A program made the translations under genes and the position numbers. From Prevotella sp. (GTDB taxonomy: Bacteria > Bacteroidota > Bacteroidia > Bacteroidales > Bacteroidaceae), in assembly GCA_024697645.1 (NCBI GenBank), contig JAILFH010000082.1, forward strand, positions 1 to 60,557: a stretch of DNA of 60,557 bases. The letters are read 5' to 3'. Below are positions 7,736 through 16,056 of this stretch, piece by piece (position 1 is the first letter of the stretch; the number at the start of each line of letters is the position of its first letter). The notes under the pieces were generated by a model that was not told the origin of the DNA, made no database searches, and worked only from the letters and a program-made list of their open reading frames with translations.

Positions 7736-7771
7736 GAAGGCAGGCTCCGAGGAAACCTGCCTTCTTTTTTT
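7736..7771 (+). terminator. Intrinsic terminator after nrfA
   Basis: GAAGGCAGG (7736-7744) pairs with CCTGCCTTC (7756-7764), followed by seven T. It separates nrfHA from the porin gene, whose transcription may depend on read-through or an unrecognised promoter. Confidence 0.9.
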
Positions 7772-7796
7772 ACTTAATAGTCAAAAAAATATCAAT

Positions 7797-9029
7797 ATGA
7801 GAAGACAACTATTTACATTGGCCCTGATGCTGATGGCTATAGGTGCGACGGCACAAGAGAATGAATTAAGCCTCGATGCGCAGTTGCGCACGCGCGGTGA
7901 GTATAACAATGGTGCGGGAACACCGCGAGGCGAGGGACAGTTGCCCAAAGACTTCATCAACGAGCGAGCCCGATTGAGTCTGGACTATCAGCGCGACAAT
8001 CTGGAGATGAAGGCATCGGTACAGCATACGGGGCTCTGGGGGCAGGACGGTATGAATACTGCCAACGGACGCGTGACCATGAATGAGGCTTGGGCGAAGA
8101 TGAAATTCGGGAATGGCTACTTCGTACAGATTGGCCGTCAGCAACTCGCCTACGACGATGACCGAATTCTCGGAACGCTCGACTGGAACGTGAACGGCAA
8201 CTGGCACGATGCCTTGAAGATGGGATATGAGCGGAACGGCCATAAGGTGCATTTCATCCTTGGCTACAATCAGGCTGCTGCCAACCCGGGCGACTTCTAT
8301 TCAGGACCTATGGGCTATCGCGACCTTAGCGCTGTCTGGTATCATTATCAGAGCCAGAAGGCTCCGTTTGCAATTTCGTTCTTAGGACTCAATCTGGGTC
8401 GTAAAGATGCAGAAAACGGCGATGGTAAGAAGAACTATATGCAGACGCTTGGCACAGACATCACCTACAAGCCTTCCGATTTCAACATTCATGGCGCCTT
8501 CTATTATCAGACGGGCAAGGACGCTACGGGCACGAAGCATTCGGCTTGGATGGCAAGTGCCAAGGTGGGCTATACGATTGACCCCGTGTGGGGCGTGAAT
8601 GTGGGCTACGACTACCTGAGCGGAAATGACGGCGAGGGTGACAAGGTGAAGGCCTTCGACGCTCTCTATGGAACTCATCATAAGTTCTATGGATTCATGG
8701 ACTTCTTCCCGGGCAAGTTGAGTCAGGGTCTGCAGGACATTCAGGCAGGAGTTACTGCAAAGGCGTCTCCGAAGGTCAGCGCACTGCTCAACTATCACTA
8801 CTTCCTCACGGCTGAGAAGGTGGGTGACCTTGACAAGGGACTTGGACACGAGGTCGACCTGCAACTCACCGTAACCCCGATGAAGAATGTAACACTCATG
8901 GCGGGCTATTCATTCATGCTGGGAACAGAGACGATGGACGTCGTGAAAGGCGGCAATCATAATTCCTGGCAGGATTGGGCCTGGGTGCAGTTAAACATCA
9001 ATCCGCGCATCTTCTTCACAAAATGGTAG
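7797..9029 (+). CDS. Outer-membrane porin, alginate-export-like family
   Basis: A 410-residue protein with a signal peptide (MRRQLFTLALMLMAIGATAQ) and alternating amphipathic strands ending in an aromatic C-terminal region (PRIFFTKW), as expected of an outer-membrane beta-barrel. The N-terminal pattern (SLDAQLRTRGEY, GRQQLAYDDDRILG) resembles the alginate-export porin family. Its position between nrfA and the cytochrome maturation genes suggests that it admits the respiratory substrate or a related small anion; this is inference from context only. Confidence 0.75.
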   Translation: MRRQLFTLALMLMAIGATAQENELSLDAQLRTRGEYNNGAGTPRGEGQLPKDFINERARLSLDYQRDNLEMKASVQHTGLWGQDGMNTANGRVTMNEAWAKMKFGNGYFVQIGRQQLAYDDDRILGTLDWNVNGNWHDALKMGYERNGHKVHFILGYNQAAANPGDFYSGPMGYRDLSAVWYHYQSQKAPFAISFLGLNLGRKDAENGDGKKNYMQTLGTDITYKPSDFNIHGAFYYQTGKDATGTKHSAWMASAKVGYTIDPVWGVNVGYDYLSGNDGEGDKVKAFDALYGTHHKFYGFMDFFPGKLSQGLQDIQAGVTAKASPKVSALLNYHYFLTAEKVGDLDKGLGHEVDLQLTVTPMKNVTLMAGYSFMLGTETMDVVKGGNHNSWQDWAWVQLNINPRIFFTKW

Positions 9030-9039
9030 GCGAAAGAGG

Positions 9040-9138
9040 TTGATAAGTCAAAATAATTGATTATCTTTGTGCCGTATTGCAGAACATTTTGATAAGTCGG
9101 AATTATTGATTAATTTTGCGACGTATTGCAGGACGTTT
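9040..9138 (+). promoter_or_regulatory. Tandemly duplicated promoter before resB-ccsA
   Basis: Two copies of a 49-bp unit lie in tandem. Copy one has TTG at 9040-9042, 19 bp, then TATCTTTG (9062-9069). Copy two has TTTG at 9088-9091, 19 bp, then TAATTTTG (9111-9118). Both fit the Bacteroidetes -33/-7 promoter, and the spacing is the same in each. A run CGTATTGCAG follows the -7 box in each copy. Confidence 0.75.
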
Positions 9139-9186
9139 CTGTAGTAATGACTCGTTGCGAAGAAAATATTAAATAGGAAAAGTGAT

Positions 9187-10074
9187 ATGTGGAATAAACC
9201 TTGGACCATGAAGGAAGGTTTCGTCATTGCGGCAGGCTTGGTAGTTGCAGGCCTGTTGCTTGAACTGACGGTGGGTCAGGTAATCTGGGACGCCTTCTCA
9301 TGGCCCGTCAATGGGATTGTCTTGGCTGGGTTCGTGGCGATGATTGTCGCGATGCACCTGTTGCGAAAGCGCGTCTATGCCTTCCGATTCCTCTCAACCT
9401 ATCAGGCAGCAATCCCCGTGATGTGCTTTGCCGTAGTGCTCACGGTGATTATGGGTCTGACGCGTCAGACGGTGAACGGCGTTGGGATCAACAACATGCT
9501 GACGTTTTGGCCCTTTGTGCTCATCTATGTCTATATGGCGGTGATAATTGGTCTTGTCGTCCTGAAGACTCCACTGAAGACGATGTCTGCCAGCAAGATT
9601 GTCGCAGGCTTGTTCCATCTGGGTCTTTTCATCACGATGACAACCGCCACGCTTGGCAATGCCGACATGCAGCGCCTGAGAATGGTTACGGCAAAGAACG
9701 AACCCGAATGGCGGGCTGTAGACCTGAAGGGAAACTTGAAGGAATTGCCGTTAGCCATTGAGTTAAAGGAGTTTATCATGGAAACCTACGAAGATGGTTC
9801 ACCCAAGCGATTTGCCTCCGAAATTGAAATTCTGACCAAGTCGGGCAAGAATCTTCACGCGACTGTCGACGTGAACAAACCTGCTGAAGTGGACGGGTGG
9901 AAGATCTATCAATATGGCTACGACGAGATGAAGGGAGCGAAGAGCAACATTAGCATCTTCGAACTCGTGAGCGACCCGTGGCTGCCGTATGTCTATATCG
10001 GCATCTGCATGATGCTCGCGGGCGGATTGCTGATGTTCATCACCGGCGTTAGAAGAAAGGAGGAGAAGGTATGA
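9187..10074 (+). CDS. Cytochrome c biogenesis protein, ResB-like
   Basis: A 295-residue membrane protein with helices near residues 12-32, 40-58, 73-90, 103-122 and 138-155, then a periplasmic domain (about 160-265) and a final helix (about 268-288). This layout fits the ResB/Ccs1 family of System II cytochrome c maturation, which with CcsA delivers and attaches haem to CxxCH proteins. It overlaps ccsA by 4 bp. NrfH and NrfA need nine haem attachments, including the unusual CWTCK site, which explains the placement. Confidence 0.85.
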   Translation: MWNKPWTMKEGFVIAAGLVVAGLLLELTVGQVIWDAFSWPVNGIVLAGFVAMIVAMHLLRKRVYAFRFLSTYQAAIPVMCFAVVLTVIMGLTRQTVNGVGINNMLTFWPFVLIYVYMAVIIGLVVLKTPLKTMSASKIVAGLFHLGLFITMTTATLGNADMQRLRMVTAKNEPEWRAVDLKGNLKELPLAIELKEFIMETYEDGSPKRFASEIEILTKSGKNLHATVDVNKPAEVDGWKIYQYGYDEMKGAKSNISIFELVSDPWLPYVYIGICMMLAGGLLMFITGVRRKEEKV

Positions 10075-10910
10075 GTTGGGATCAGTTTATCTATTTTGCC
10101 ATTGTCGCCGTATTGTTCTGGACCGTCGGTGCCTATGCGGCTTGGAGAAATAAGACCAAGTTGGCCTATGGGGCAACTGTTTGTGGTCTGCTGGTTTTCT
10201 TCGCGTTCATTCTGTTGTTCTGGATCTCGTTGGAGCGACCGCCGCTGCGCACCATGGGCGAGACGCGTCTGTGGTATTCCTTCTTCCTGCCGTTGGCGGG
10301 ACTGATGGTCTATTCGCGCTGGAAGTACAAGTGGATTCTGTCGTTCTCAACGGTTCTCGCGCTGGTGTTCATCTGTGTCAATCTCTTCAAGCCGGAGATT
10401 CACTCGAAGACGCTGATGCCCGCTCTGCAGAGTCCTTGGTTTGCGCCTCACGTCATCGTCTATATGTTCGCCTATGCCCTGCTTGGCGCAGCGACAGTAA
10501 TGGCGTTGTTCACGCTGGTGAAACACAAGTCTTTGACGCCTCAGCAGTCAGTTCGCTCTTCCGAGTTTGAGATTACCGACAATCTGGTCTATGTGGGTTT
10601 TGCCTTCATGACGTTCGGAATGCTCTTCGGGGCGTTGTGGGCGAAGGAGGCATGGGGCCACTATTGGTCGTGGGACCCGAAGGAAACCTGGGCGGCCATC
10701 ACTTGGTTCAGTTATCTGGTCTATATCCACTATCGACGCTTGCCGGTTCTTCCTGATGGCGAGAAGGCTTCAGAGCATAAGGGCAGTTACCAGAATCCGC
10801 GTCTAGCGCTCTGGATGCTACTGGTCGCGTTTGTCCTGTTGCAAATGTGCTGGTGGGGAATCAATTATCTGCCGTCGGCCGTGGGAAGTAGCGTTCATAC
10901 TTACTCATAA
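10071..10910 (+). CDS. ccsA: Cytochrome c biogenesis protein CcsA/ResC
   Basis: A 279-residue polytopic membrane protein of the cytochrome c assembly family. It contains the tryptophan-rich haem-handling motif WGHYWSWDPKETW (about residues 199-211) and flanking conserved His residues. With the ResB-like protein it forms the System II cytochrome c synthetase. The start overlaps the previous stop (ATGA), showing tight coupling. Its co-location with nrfHA suggests a version dedicated to nitrite reductase; NrfA's lysine-ligated haem needs a specialised lyase in some bacteria, but whether this pair does that is inferred. Confidence 0.9.
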   Translation: MSWDQFIYFAIVAVLFWTVGAYAAWRNKTKLAYGATVCGLLVFFAFILLFWISLERPPLRTMGETRLWYSFFLPLAGLMVYSRWKYKWILSFSTVLALVFICVNLFKPEIHSKTLMPALQSPWFAPHVIVYMFAYALLGAATVMALFTLVKHKSLTPQQSVRSSEFEITDNLVYVGFAFMTFGMLFGALWAKEAWGHYWSWDPKETWAAITWFSYLVYIHYRRLPVLPDGEKASEHKGSYQNPRLALWMLLVAFVLLQMCWWGINYLPSAVGSSVHTYS

Positions 10911-10960
10911 TTTCGGACAGAATCCTACATTATAAAAAACTGCAGAAATTTTTATCAAAA

Positions 10961-10993
10961 TTGATGAGTTTCTGTAGTTTTTTTGTATCTTTG
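10961..10993 (+). promoter_or_regulatory. Promoter of aldo/keto reductase gene
   Basis: TTG at 10961-10963, 22 bp, then TATCTTTG at 10986-10993. The coding start at 11024 lies 31 bp after the -7 box. Confidence 0.6.
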
Positions 10994-11023
10994 CAGCAGA
11001 TACAAAAACAAATCCGAACCAAC

Positions 11024-12388
11024 ATGAAAGAACCTAATGACATGAACCGCCGAAAGTTCCTGAAGCAACTGGGCGTAGGAACAGCATCAGCAGTGGGGCT
11101 GATGGTGATGGACCCCCTGAGGGTGTTTGCTGAGAATCCGTCGCAGAATGCACGGGTGAATCTTCCTCGACCGCTTGATGAAGGCGGTATGACCTATCGT
11201 GTGAATCACCATTCGAAGGACAAGGTCTCGCTGCTGGGATTCGGTATGATGCGTCTGCCGAGGAGTCAGGAGGAGGTGAACAAGATGGTCGACTATGCAT
11301 TGGCTCATGGCGTGAACTATTTCGATACGGCTCCCGCCTATGGCAATTCTGAGGACGTGACGGGTATCGCACTGAAGCGCTATCCTCGTGAGTCTTACTA
11401 CATTGCTACGAAGATGTCGAATCAGCGTCGCAATATGCAGAGTGCAGAGGAATCGAAGAACATGTATTATCGTTCGTTCAAGCGCTTGCAAGTCGACTAC
11501 ATCGACTACTATCTGATGCATAGTGTAGGAGGAAACGGAATGGATGATTTCCGTCCGCGCTTCATCGACAATGGAATCCTTGATTTCCTCCTGGAGGAGC
11601 GTAAGGCAGGTCGTATTCGCAACCTCGGTTTCTCCTATCATGGGAATGTGGAGGTGTTCGACTGGCTCATTGACCACAACGATCAATATCATTGGGATTT
11701 CGTGCAGATTGAACTGAACTATGTCGACTGGCGTCATGCTTCGCTTGGCAACGGTGGATGGAAGAAGGACGCTGATGCGGAGTATCTCTATAACAAACTC
11801 GAGAAGGCTGGCATTCAGGCTGTGGTGATGGAACCGCTTTTGGGCGGTCGTCTGGCAAAACTGCCCGAGGAGTTTGAAGACCAACTGAAGGCCGTTCGCC
11901 CCGATGACACTCCTGCCACATGGGCTTTCCGCTGGGTGGGTTCGCTGCCGAATATTCTCACGGCGCTGAGCGGTATGTCGCGTATGGAGCATCTGGAGGA
12001 GAACGTCAGGACTTTCTCACCGCTTGATCCCTGCACCGAAAGCGAAACAGCCCTGTTGGCACGCATTGCCGACGGAATGAGCGGCTATCCGACAATCCCC
12101 TGTACGGCTTGTCGCTATTGCATGCCTTGTCCGTATGAGGTGGATATTCCCGGTAACTTCGCCTATTATAACGATGCCGTGAACAAGAAACTTCTGCCGT
12201 TGCCCGATAAGTCGTCACCCGACTATGCGAAGCGTGCAGCCGAGTTCCGCAAGGGCTATAAGAAGGCTATCGACAAGAAGGCCTGGGCTGATAAGTGTAT
12301 GGATTGTGAGGAGTGTCTGAAGAAATGCCCGCAGCAAATCCGTATTCCGAACCAGATGGAACGCATCGTCGAACTTCTGGGGACATAA
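11024..12388 (+). CDS. Aldo/keto reductase with twin-arginine signal and two [4Fe-4S] clusters
   Basis: A 454-residue protein. The N-terminal MNRRKFLKQLGVGTASAVGL is a twin-arginine type export signal. The aldo/keto reductase barrel carries the tetrad Asp101, Tyr106, Lys130 and His166. The C-terminus has a ferredoxin-like domain with Cys360, 363, 366 and 369 and a second set at Cys425, 428, 431 and 435. An upstream frame start at 10961 is rejected because it falls in the promoter. The combination suggests electron transfer between an iron-sulfur chain and a carbonyl substrate. It may be cotranscribed with ccsA but also has its own promoter; the substrate is unknown. Confidence 0.88.
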   Translation: MKEPNDMNRRKFLKQLGVGTASAVGLMVMDPLRVFAENPSQNARVNLPRPLDEGGMTYRVNHHSKDKVSLLGFGMMRLPRSQEEVNKMVDYALAHGVNYFDTAPAYGNSEDVTGIALKRYPRESYYIATKMSNQRRNMQSAEESKNMYYRSFKRLQVDYIDYYLMHSVGGNGMDDFRPRFIDNGILDFLLEERKAGRIRNLGFSYHGNVEVFDWLIDHNDQYHWDFVQIELNYVDWRHASLGNGGWKKDADAEYLYNKLEKAGIQAVVMEPLLGGRLAKLPEEFEDQLKAVRPDDTPATWAFRWVGSLPNILTALSGMSRMEHLEENVRTFSPLDPCTESETALLARIADGMSGYPTIPCTACRYCMPCPYEVDIPGNFAYYNDAVNKKLLPLPDKSSPDYAKRAAEFRKGYKKAIDKKAWADKCMDCEECLKKCPQQIRIPNQMERIVELLGT

Positions 12389-12543
12389 ACGGAAATCAGA
12401 TAGCAGTTGGCTCAATTGCCTGAAGAATGGAAATGAAATAGAAGTTGATCCTAATGCAATAATAATGGCAACGATTTTGATGTTGATCCAAATTATATAA
12501 AATGGCCAATAACATAGAAGTTGATCCAAATATTTGATAAAAG

Positions 12544-12570
12544 TGAGCAGCCTATTTGGTTGCTCATTTT
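12544..12570 (+). terminator. Terminator after aldo/keto reductase gene
   Basis: TGAGCAGCC (12544-12552) pairs with GGTTGCTCA (12558-12566) with one G-T pair and a TATTT loop, followed by TTTT. Confidence 0.8.
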
Positions 12571-12619
12571 CATGATATGGTTTAAGTCCCTCGTTTCTCG
12601 ATTAATATTAAACAGAAGG

Positions 12620-12770
12620 TTTGAGCGTTCCCCATAGGGGCCAAGACAAGGCGACGATCGAGTATCGTCGGTGAAGGCTTGGGGTGCAGCCTTCGGGTCG
12701 TGTAAGACTGGCGAAGCCTAAGTCGACGCAAGAACCGCTAAAGGCAAAGGGCCTAAGCCAAAGGGAATTC
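12620..12770 (-). repeat. rep1 with rep2 nested inside
   Basis: The outer sequence TTTGAGCGTTCCCC...GGCCTAAGCC is the same palindrome that occurs alone at 43773-43821 and elsewhere. Here the short middle is replaced by a complete rep2 (12641-12750) with stem CGACGAT-CGAGT-ATCGTCG. The same nesting occurs at 36163-36316. Confidence 0.75.
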
Positions 12771-13112
12771 AGCGTGCAACTTTATAGTTCTAAGATTTAT
12801 TAAAATCAAGAATTAGAGAATTTAAGAATTTTCTTGTGGCATTGAATTATTGAGAATTTGAGAATTAGGCGCTCTATATCGCGCCTTGTTGCAGTTGGAA
12901 TTCGTGGGTGCGGCTTCTACAGTTCTCTACTTCGTTTGGTCTGCGGTTTTCATTTGTCACTCTTCTTGGCGCAACGCGCCAAATGTTTTTAACTGTTTTC
13001 TTTTGTTTTCTTTTGTTTTTTAAAAGCCGCCAACGGTGGAACATGTCCTGTAATGTTACCTTGTTACCTTGTTACTTTGTTACCTTGTTACCTCGCCCCT
13101 TCAAGTTTTTGA

Positions 13113-13152
13113 GAAAAAAAACAGGCTGCCGCAATCAAGCGACAACCTGTTT
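13113..13152 (-). terminator. Terminator of SPFH/NfeD operon
   Basis: On the minus strand AAACAGG plus TTGTCGC pairs with GCGGCAG plus CCTGTTT (two G-U pairs), followed by a T run. It lies about 140 bp downstream of the SPFH stop codon. Confidence 0.8.
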
Positions 13153-13293
13153 GGTTTCTTAGGGTTATGTCTGGGCTTTCAAATGGAAAATGGAAATTGC
13201 AAATTGGAAAATAACCAGCAGGCTAAGTTTCAAATTTCAACTTTACACTTTCAATTTTGCGAAGCAGTCTGCTCCTTGCCCTTAAATAATTCC

Positions 13294-14247
13294 TTACTCG
13301 TTCTTGAAGAGTTCCTTGATGCCAGCGATAGAGCCCATCACGTTGGTGGCCTCGAAGGGCAGATAGACGGTCTTCGTCTGCTGGTTGTGAGCAAGTTCCT
13401 CCATCATTGTGATGTACTTCTGGGCGAGCAGGTAGTTAGCAGGATTTGTGGTCTTGCCCACAGCCTCCGTAACGAGTTCGATAGCCTTTGCCTCTGCCTC
13501 AGCCTTGCGGATGCGTGCCTGAGCCTCACCTTCAGCGTGCAGAATCTCCTGCTGCTTCAGGGCTTCAGCGCGGTTGATGGTAGCAGCCTTCTCACCTTCC
13601 GACTGCAGAATCTGCGACTGCTTGTCACCCTCAGACGTCAAGATGGCAGCACGCTTGTTACGCTCGGCCTGCATCTGCTTCTCCATTGCGTTCAGCACTG
13701 ACGATGGAGGGATGATATCCTGCAGTTCTACGCGGTTCACCTTTACGCCCCACTTGTCTGTTGCATCGTCGAGAACGGCACGCAACTTGGTGTTGATGGT
13801 GTCGCGCGAAGTCAGCGTCTGGTCGAGTTCCAGTTCACCGATGATGTTACGCAGTGTGGTCTGGGTGAGTTTCTCGATAGCGTTGGGAAGGTTGTTGATT
13901 TCGTAGACAGCCTTGAACGGATCAACGATCTGGAAATAGAGTAGGGCGTTGATCTCCATCTGGATATTATCCTTCGTGATTACGTTCTGGCGGTCGAAGT
14001 CATACACTTGCTCGCGCAGGTCGATGGTGTCTGAGTAGGCATAGCGTCCACGCTGCAAGACGACAATCTGCTTCGCGCGGTCGATAAACGGGATGATGAT
14101 GTTGATACCTGGGCTCAGCGTTGCATAATAGCGTCCCAGACGTTCAATAATCTTGGTTTCACTCTGCGGAATGATGACCAGTGCCATTTTGGCGAAGATG
14201 ATTACCAGAACTACGATGGCAATCAGTACATAACTCATAATGTCCAT
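13294..14247 (-). CDS. SPFH domain protein (stomatin/QmcA-like)
   Basis: A 317-residue protein with one N-terminal membrane helix (about residues 4-24), an SPFH/Band-7 domain (about 25-185, including the typical GINIIIPFIDR and RDTINTKLRAVLDD segments) and a long helical region rich in Ala, Glu and Gln (about 190-285). Such proteins oligomerise on the membrane into microdomain scaffolds. An NfeD protein encoded upstream in the same operon is the usual partner. The downstream terminator at 13113-13152 closes the unit. Confidence 0.92.
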   Translation of the reverse strand: MDIMSYVLIAIVVLVIIFAKMALVIIPQSETKIIERLGRYYATLSPGINIIIPFIDRAKQIVVLQRGRYAYSDTIDLREQVYDFDRQNVITKDNIQMEINALLYFQIVDPFKAVYEINNLPNAIEKLTQTTLRNIIGELELDQTLTSRDTINTKLRAVLDDATDKWGVKVNRVELQDIIPPSSVLNAMEKQMQAERNKRAAILTSEGDKQSQILQSEGEKAATINRAEALKQQEILHAEGEAQARIRKAEAEAKAIELVTEAVGKTTNPANYLLAQKYITMMEELAHNQQTKTVYLPFEATNVMGSIAGIKELFKNE

Positions 14248-14286
14248 AGTTTTAATGTTTTAAGTTTGTTATTGTTTGTGGTTTTG

Positions 14287-14787
14287 TTACTTCTTATAAG
14301 CGTTGAATCGGTCTTCAACAATCTGAAAGATTTTTTCGTCCTCCATGTTGAGTTCTGAGATGGGAAGGGTGAAGTCAAACCCCGAGATTTCCTTGTTCCA
14401 TTTTCGCACCCTTCTGGAGACATCGCTTTTCTTGAGAACTGGGTTCAGTTTGAAGTTGATCTTCTTGTTGCCTTTCTCAATTATGACGACATCGGAGAAG
14501 TGTATCACGCTGAAGCGGTTGCGCCAGGCGTTGTACATTTCGATGCGATTGTCGTAGATGAGCAACTGGGCTTCCTTCCTGAATAGGTCGAGCAGGAGTC
14601 TTACCAATGCGAGAATGCCTCCGATGGCACATAAGAAAGAGGTAAGTCCTTTCAGTACGACCTCTGTCGTAAGTTGCTGATAGTCATCTATATTGGTGTA
14701 TACTGACAATGCGGCAAGCCCTAATCCGACGAGTGCTATACGGAACAGTTGGGACTTCTTCTCGTAGATCTCTACAGGTTGCTTCAT
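14287..14787 (-). CDS. Two-helix membrane protein with PH-like domain
   Basis: A 166-residue protein with two hydrophobic helices near residues 15-31 and 44-66 and a soluble C-terminal part. The stretch AQLLIYDNRIEMYNAWRNRF followed by beta-rich sequence resembles bacterial PH-like domains that face the cytoplasm. The family was not recognised with certainty. It sits between the nfeD-like and SPFH genes on the same strand, 4 bp after the nfeD-like stop, so it is probably part of the same membrane-organising unit. Confidence 0.75.
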   Translation of the reverse strand: MKQPVEIYEKKSQLFRIALVGLGLAALSVYTNIDDYQQLTTEVVLKGLTSFLCAIGGILALVRLLLDLFRKEAQLLIYDNRIEMYNAWRNRFSVIHFSDVVIIEKGNKKINFKLNPVLKKSDVSRRVRKWNKEISGFDFTLPISELNMEDEKIFQIVEDRFNAYKK

Positions 14788-14791
14788 GGGG

Positions 14792-15250
14792 TTAGTTCTC
14801 GATGGGCTCTACAGTGATGATGATGCTCTCGCGGTCTACAACGCGAACGTTTGTGCCAGCGGGAACGGCCTCGTCGTCCTTGGTTACGGCCTTCCAAATG
14901 TCACCGTCGATCTGTACGCGACCAAAGCCGCCAGCCTCGATGGGTTCCACTACGCGACCCTTGCGGCCAATGAGTGCATCAGCATTGCTCACGCGGAACT
15001 CATCGTTACGATGCAGATAGCGCAGGGCAACTGGACGCACCAGGAACAGGCTCACCAGCGTGAATACAGCAAACACGATGAGTTGCACATAGAAATTGGC
15101 ACCGAAGGCGGCACTTGTAGCAGCAAATGCGGCACCAATCGAGAAGCAGATGATGAAGAAATCGCCTGCCGTGAGTTCCAGAATGAGGCAGAGAACGGCG
15201 ATTACTGCCCACATCTGCCAAAGGTGTTGTGCTAAATAGTCAATAATCAT
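14792..15250 (-). CDS. NfeD family protein
   Basis: A 152-residue protein with hydrophobic segments in the first 75 residues and a C-terminal OB-fold-like domain (about 85-150, with LIGRKGRVVEPIEAGGFGRV). This is the short NfeD type, without the ClpP-like protease domain. NfeD proteins pair with SPFH proteins, and the SPFH gene lies downstream in this operon. Function in membrane quality control is known only in outline for the family. Confidence 0.9.
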   Translation of the reverse strand: MIIDYLAQHLWQMWAVIAVLCLILELTAGDFFIICFSIGAAFAATSAAFGANFYVQLIVFAVFTLVSLFLVRPVALRYLHRNDEFRVSNADALIGRKGRVVEPIEAGGFGRVQIDGDIWKAVTKDDEAVPAGTNVRVVDRESIIITVEPIEN

Positions 15251-15302
15251 AATGAATTGCGTTTTATTGTTTATAGATTTTTTTCGTTATATATACTGTC
15301 CA

Positions 15303-15983
15303 TTAGAGTCCCAGAATGAAGTCGTCCCAGTCTTTCGACGAGCCCTTCTGTCCGAATACTTTCTGGAACAGGCGGCTGCGTGTCGAGGCAACACTTTCCT
15401 TCGAGTGGGCCGTGAGCGTTGCGATGTCCTTGGGCTGCAGGCGAACCTTGATGAGCAGACTCACGTGATAGTCCTGATCGCTCATGCGGTAGAGACTGAA
15501 GAGGTGCTCGGTGAATCCTGTGTAGACGGAGTTCACCACCTGTTCCAGTCGTCGCCATTCGTCGTTGCCCATGCACTGCCCTCGGTCGAGCAGACCTTGC
15601 ATCGTGGCATAGATGTCGCTGCTGAAGATAACGCTTTCTGCCTGCTGGCGCTTCTCTGTCTCGATTTCTGCCATTCGGTTAGCGTAGTCGAGTCGTGTCT
15701 TCTTCTCCTCCAGTTCCAGTTTCAGCACTGAGTTCTCGTTGCCGAGTTTCCGGATGAGCGCCTCCAGTTCCGAGATCTTCTGGCGATTCTGTTCAATTCC
15801 CTCCTGACTCTTCGCCTGTTGCTGTTCCTGCATTACGCGTACCTTATTTAATCGTTCCTGCAGGTCGACAACCTTTCGTCGGCTATTCTGTACCGTCAGC
15901 ACGAAGAGCACCACATAAATCAAGGTTCCTAAAAGAATCATAATCCATTCGCGGTCTGTTAGAATTGTCAACATCATTGTCAT
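15303..15983 (-). CDS. Membrane-tethered coiled-coil protein with C-terminal helix-turn-helix
   Basis: A 226-residue protein with one N-terminal membrane helix (about residues 13-31), a long coiled coil (about 34-120) and a C-terminal region (about 165-226). The latter resembles the helix-turn-helix tail of Bacteroidetes TPR-type membrane regulators: LLIKVRLQPKDIATLT followed by SKESVASTRSRLFQKVFG. The usual TPR sensor part is absent. It begins the minus-strand group that runs on to nfeD and SPFH (53-bp gap). Its regulatory target is unknown, and the DNA-binding role is inferred from the tail alone. Confidence 0.7.
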   Translation of the reverse strand: MTMMLTILTDREWIMILLGTLIYVVLFVLTVQNSRRKVVDLQERLNKVRVMQEQQQAKSQEGIEQNRQKISELEALIRKLGNENSVLKLELEEKKTRLDYANRMAEIETEKRQQAESVIFSSDIYATMQGLLDRGQCMGNDEWRRLEQVVNSVYTGFTEHLFSLYRMSDQDYHVSLLIKVRLQPKDIATLTAHSKESVASTRSRLFQKVFGQKGSSKDWDDFILGL

Positions 15984-16016
15984 TTCGATTTTATGCTTTG
16001 TTTAAAATTTCTGATG

Positions 16017-16024
16017 CAAAGATA
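16017..16024 (-). promoter_or_regulatory. -7 element for the coiled-coil HTH gene
   Basis: Minus-strand TATCTTTG, 34 bp before the start codon, fits the TAnnTTTG consensus. Confidence 0.55.
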
Positions 16025-16056
16025 ATATATAAAAACGAAATTTGCAAGAAATTCGG

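Larger units (their letters stand above)
12389..13293. other. Repeat-filled 0.9-kb gap
   Basis: No gene seen. Contents: a loose 38-39 bp tandem repeat with GTTGATCC at 12443, 12482 and 12520; a terminator (12544-12570); rep1 interrupted by rep2 (12620-12770); rep4 (12790-12902); rep6 (12966-13041); five 8-bp units of GTTACCTT type (about 13056-13095); and the minus-strand terminator of the SPFH operon (13113-13152). Confidence 0.7.
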
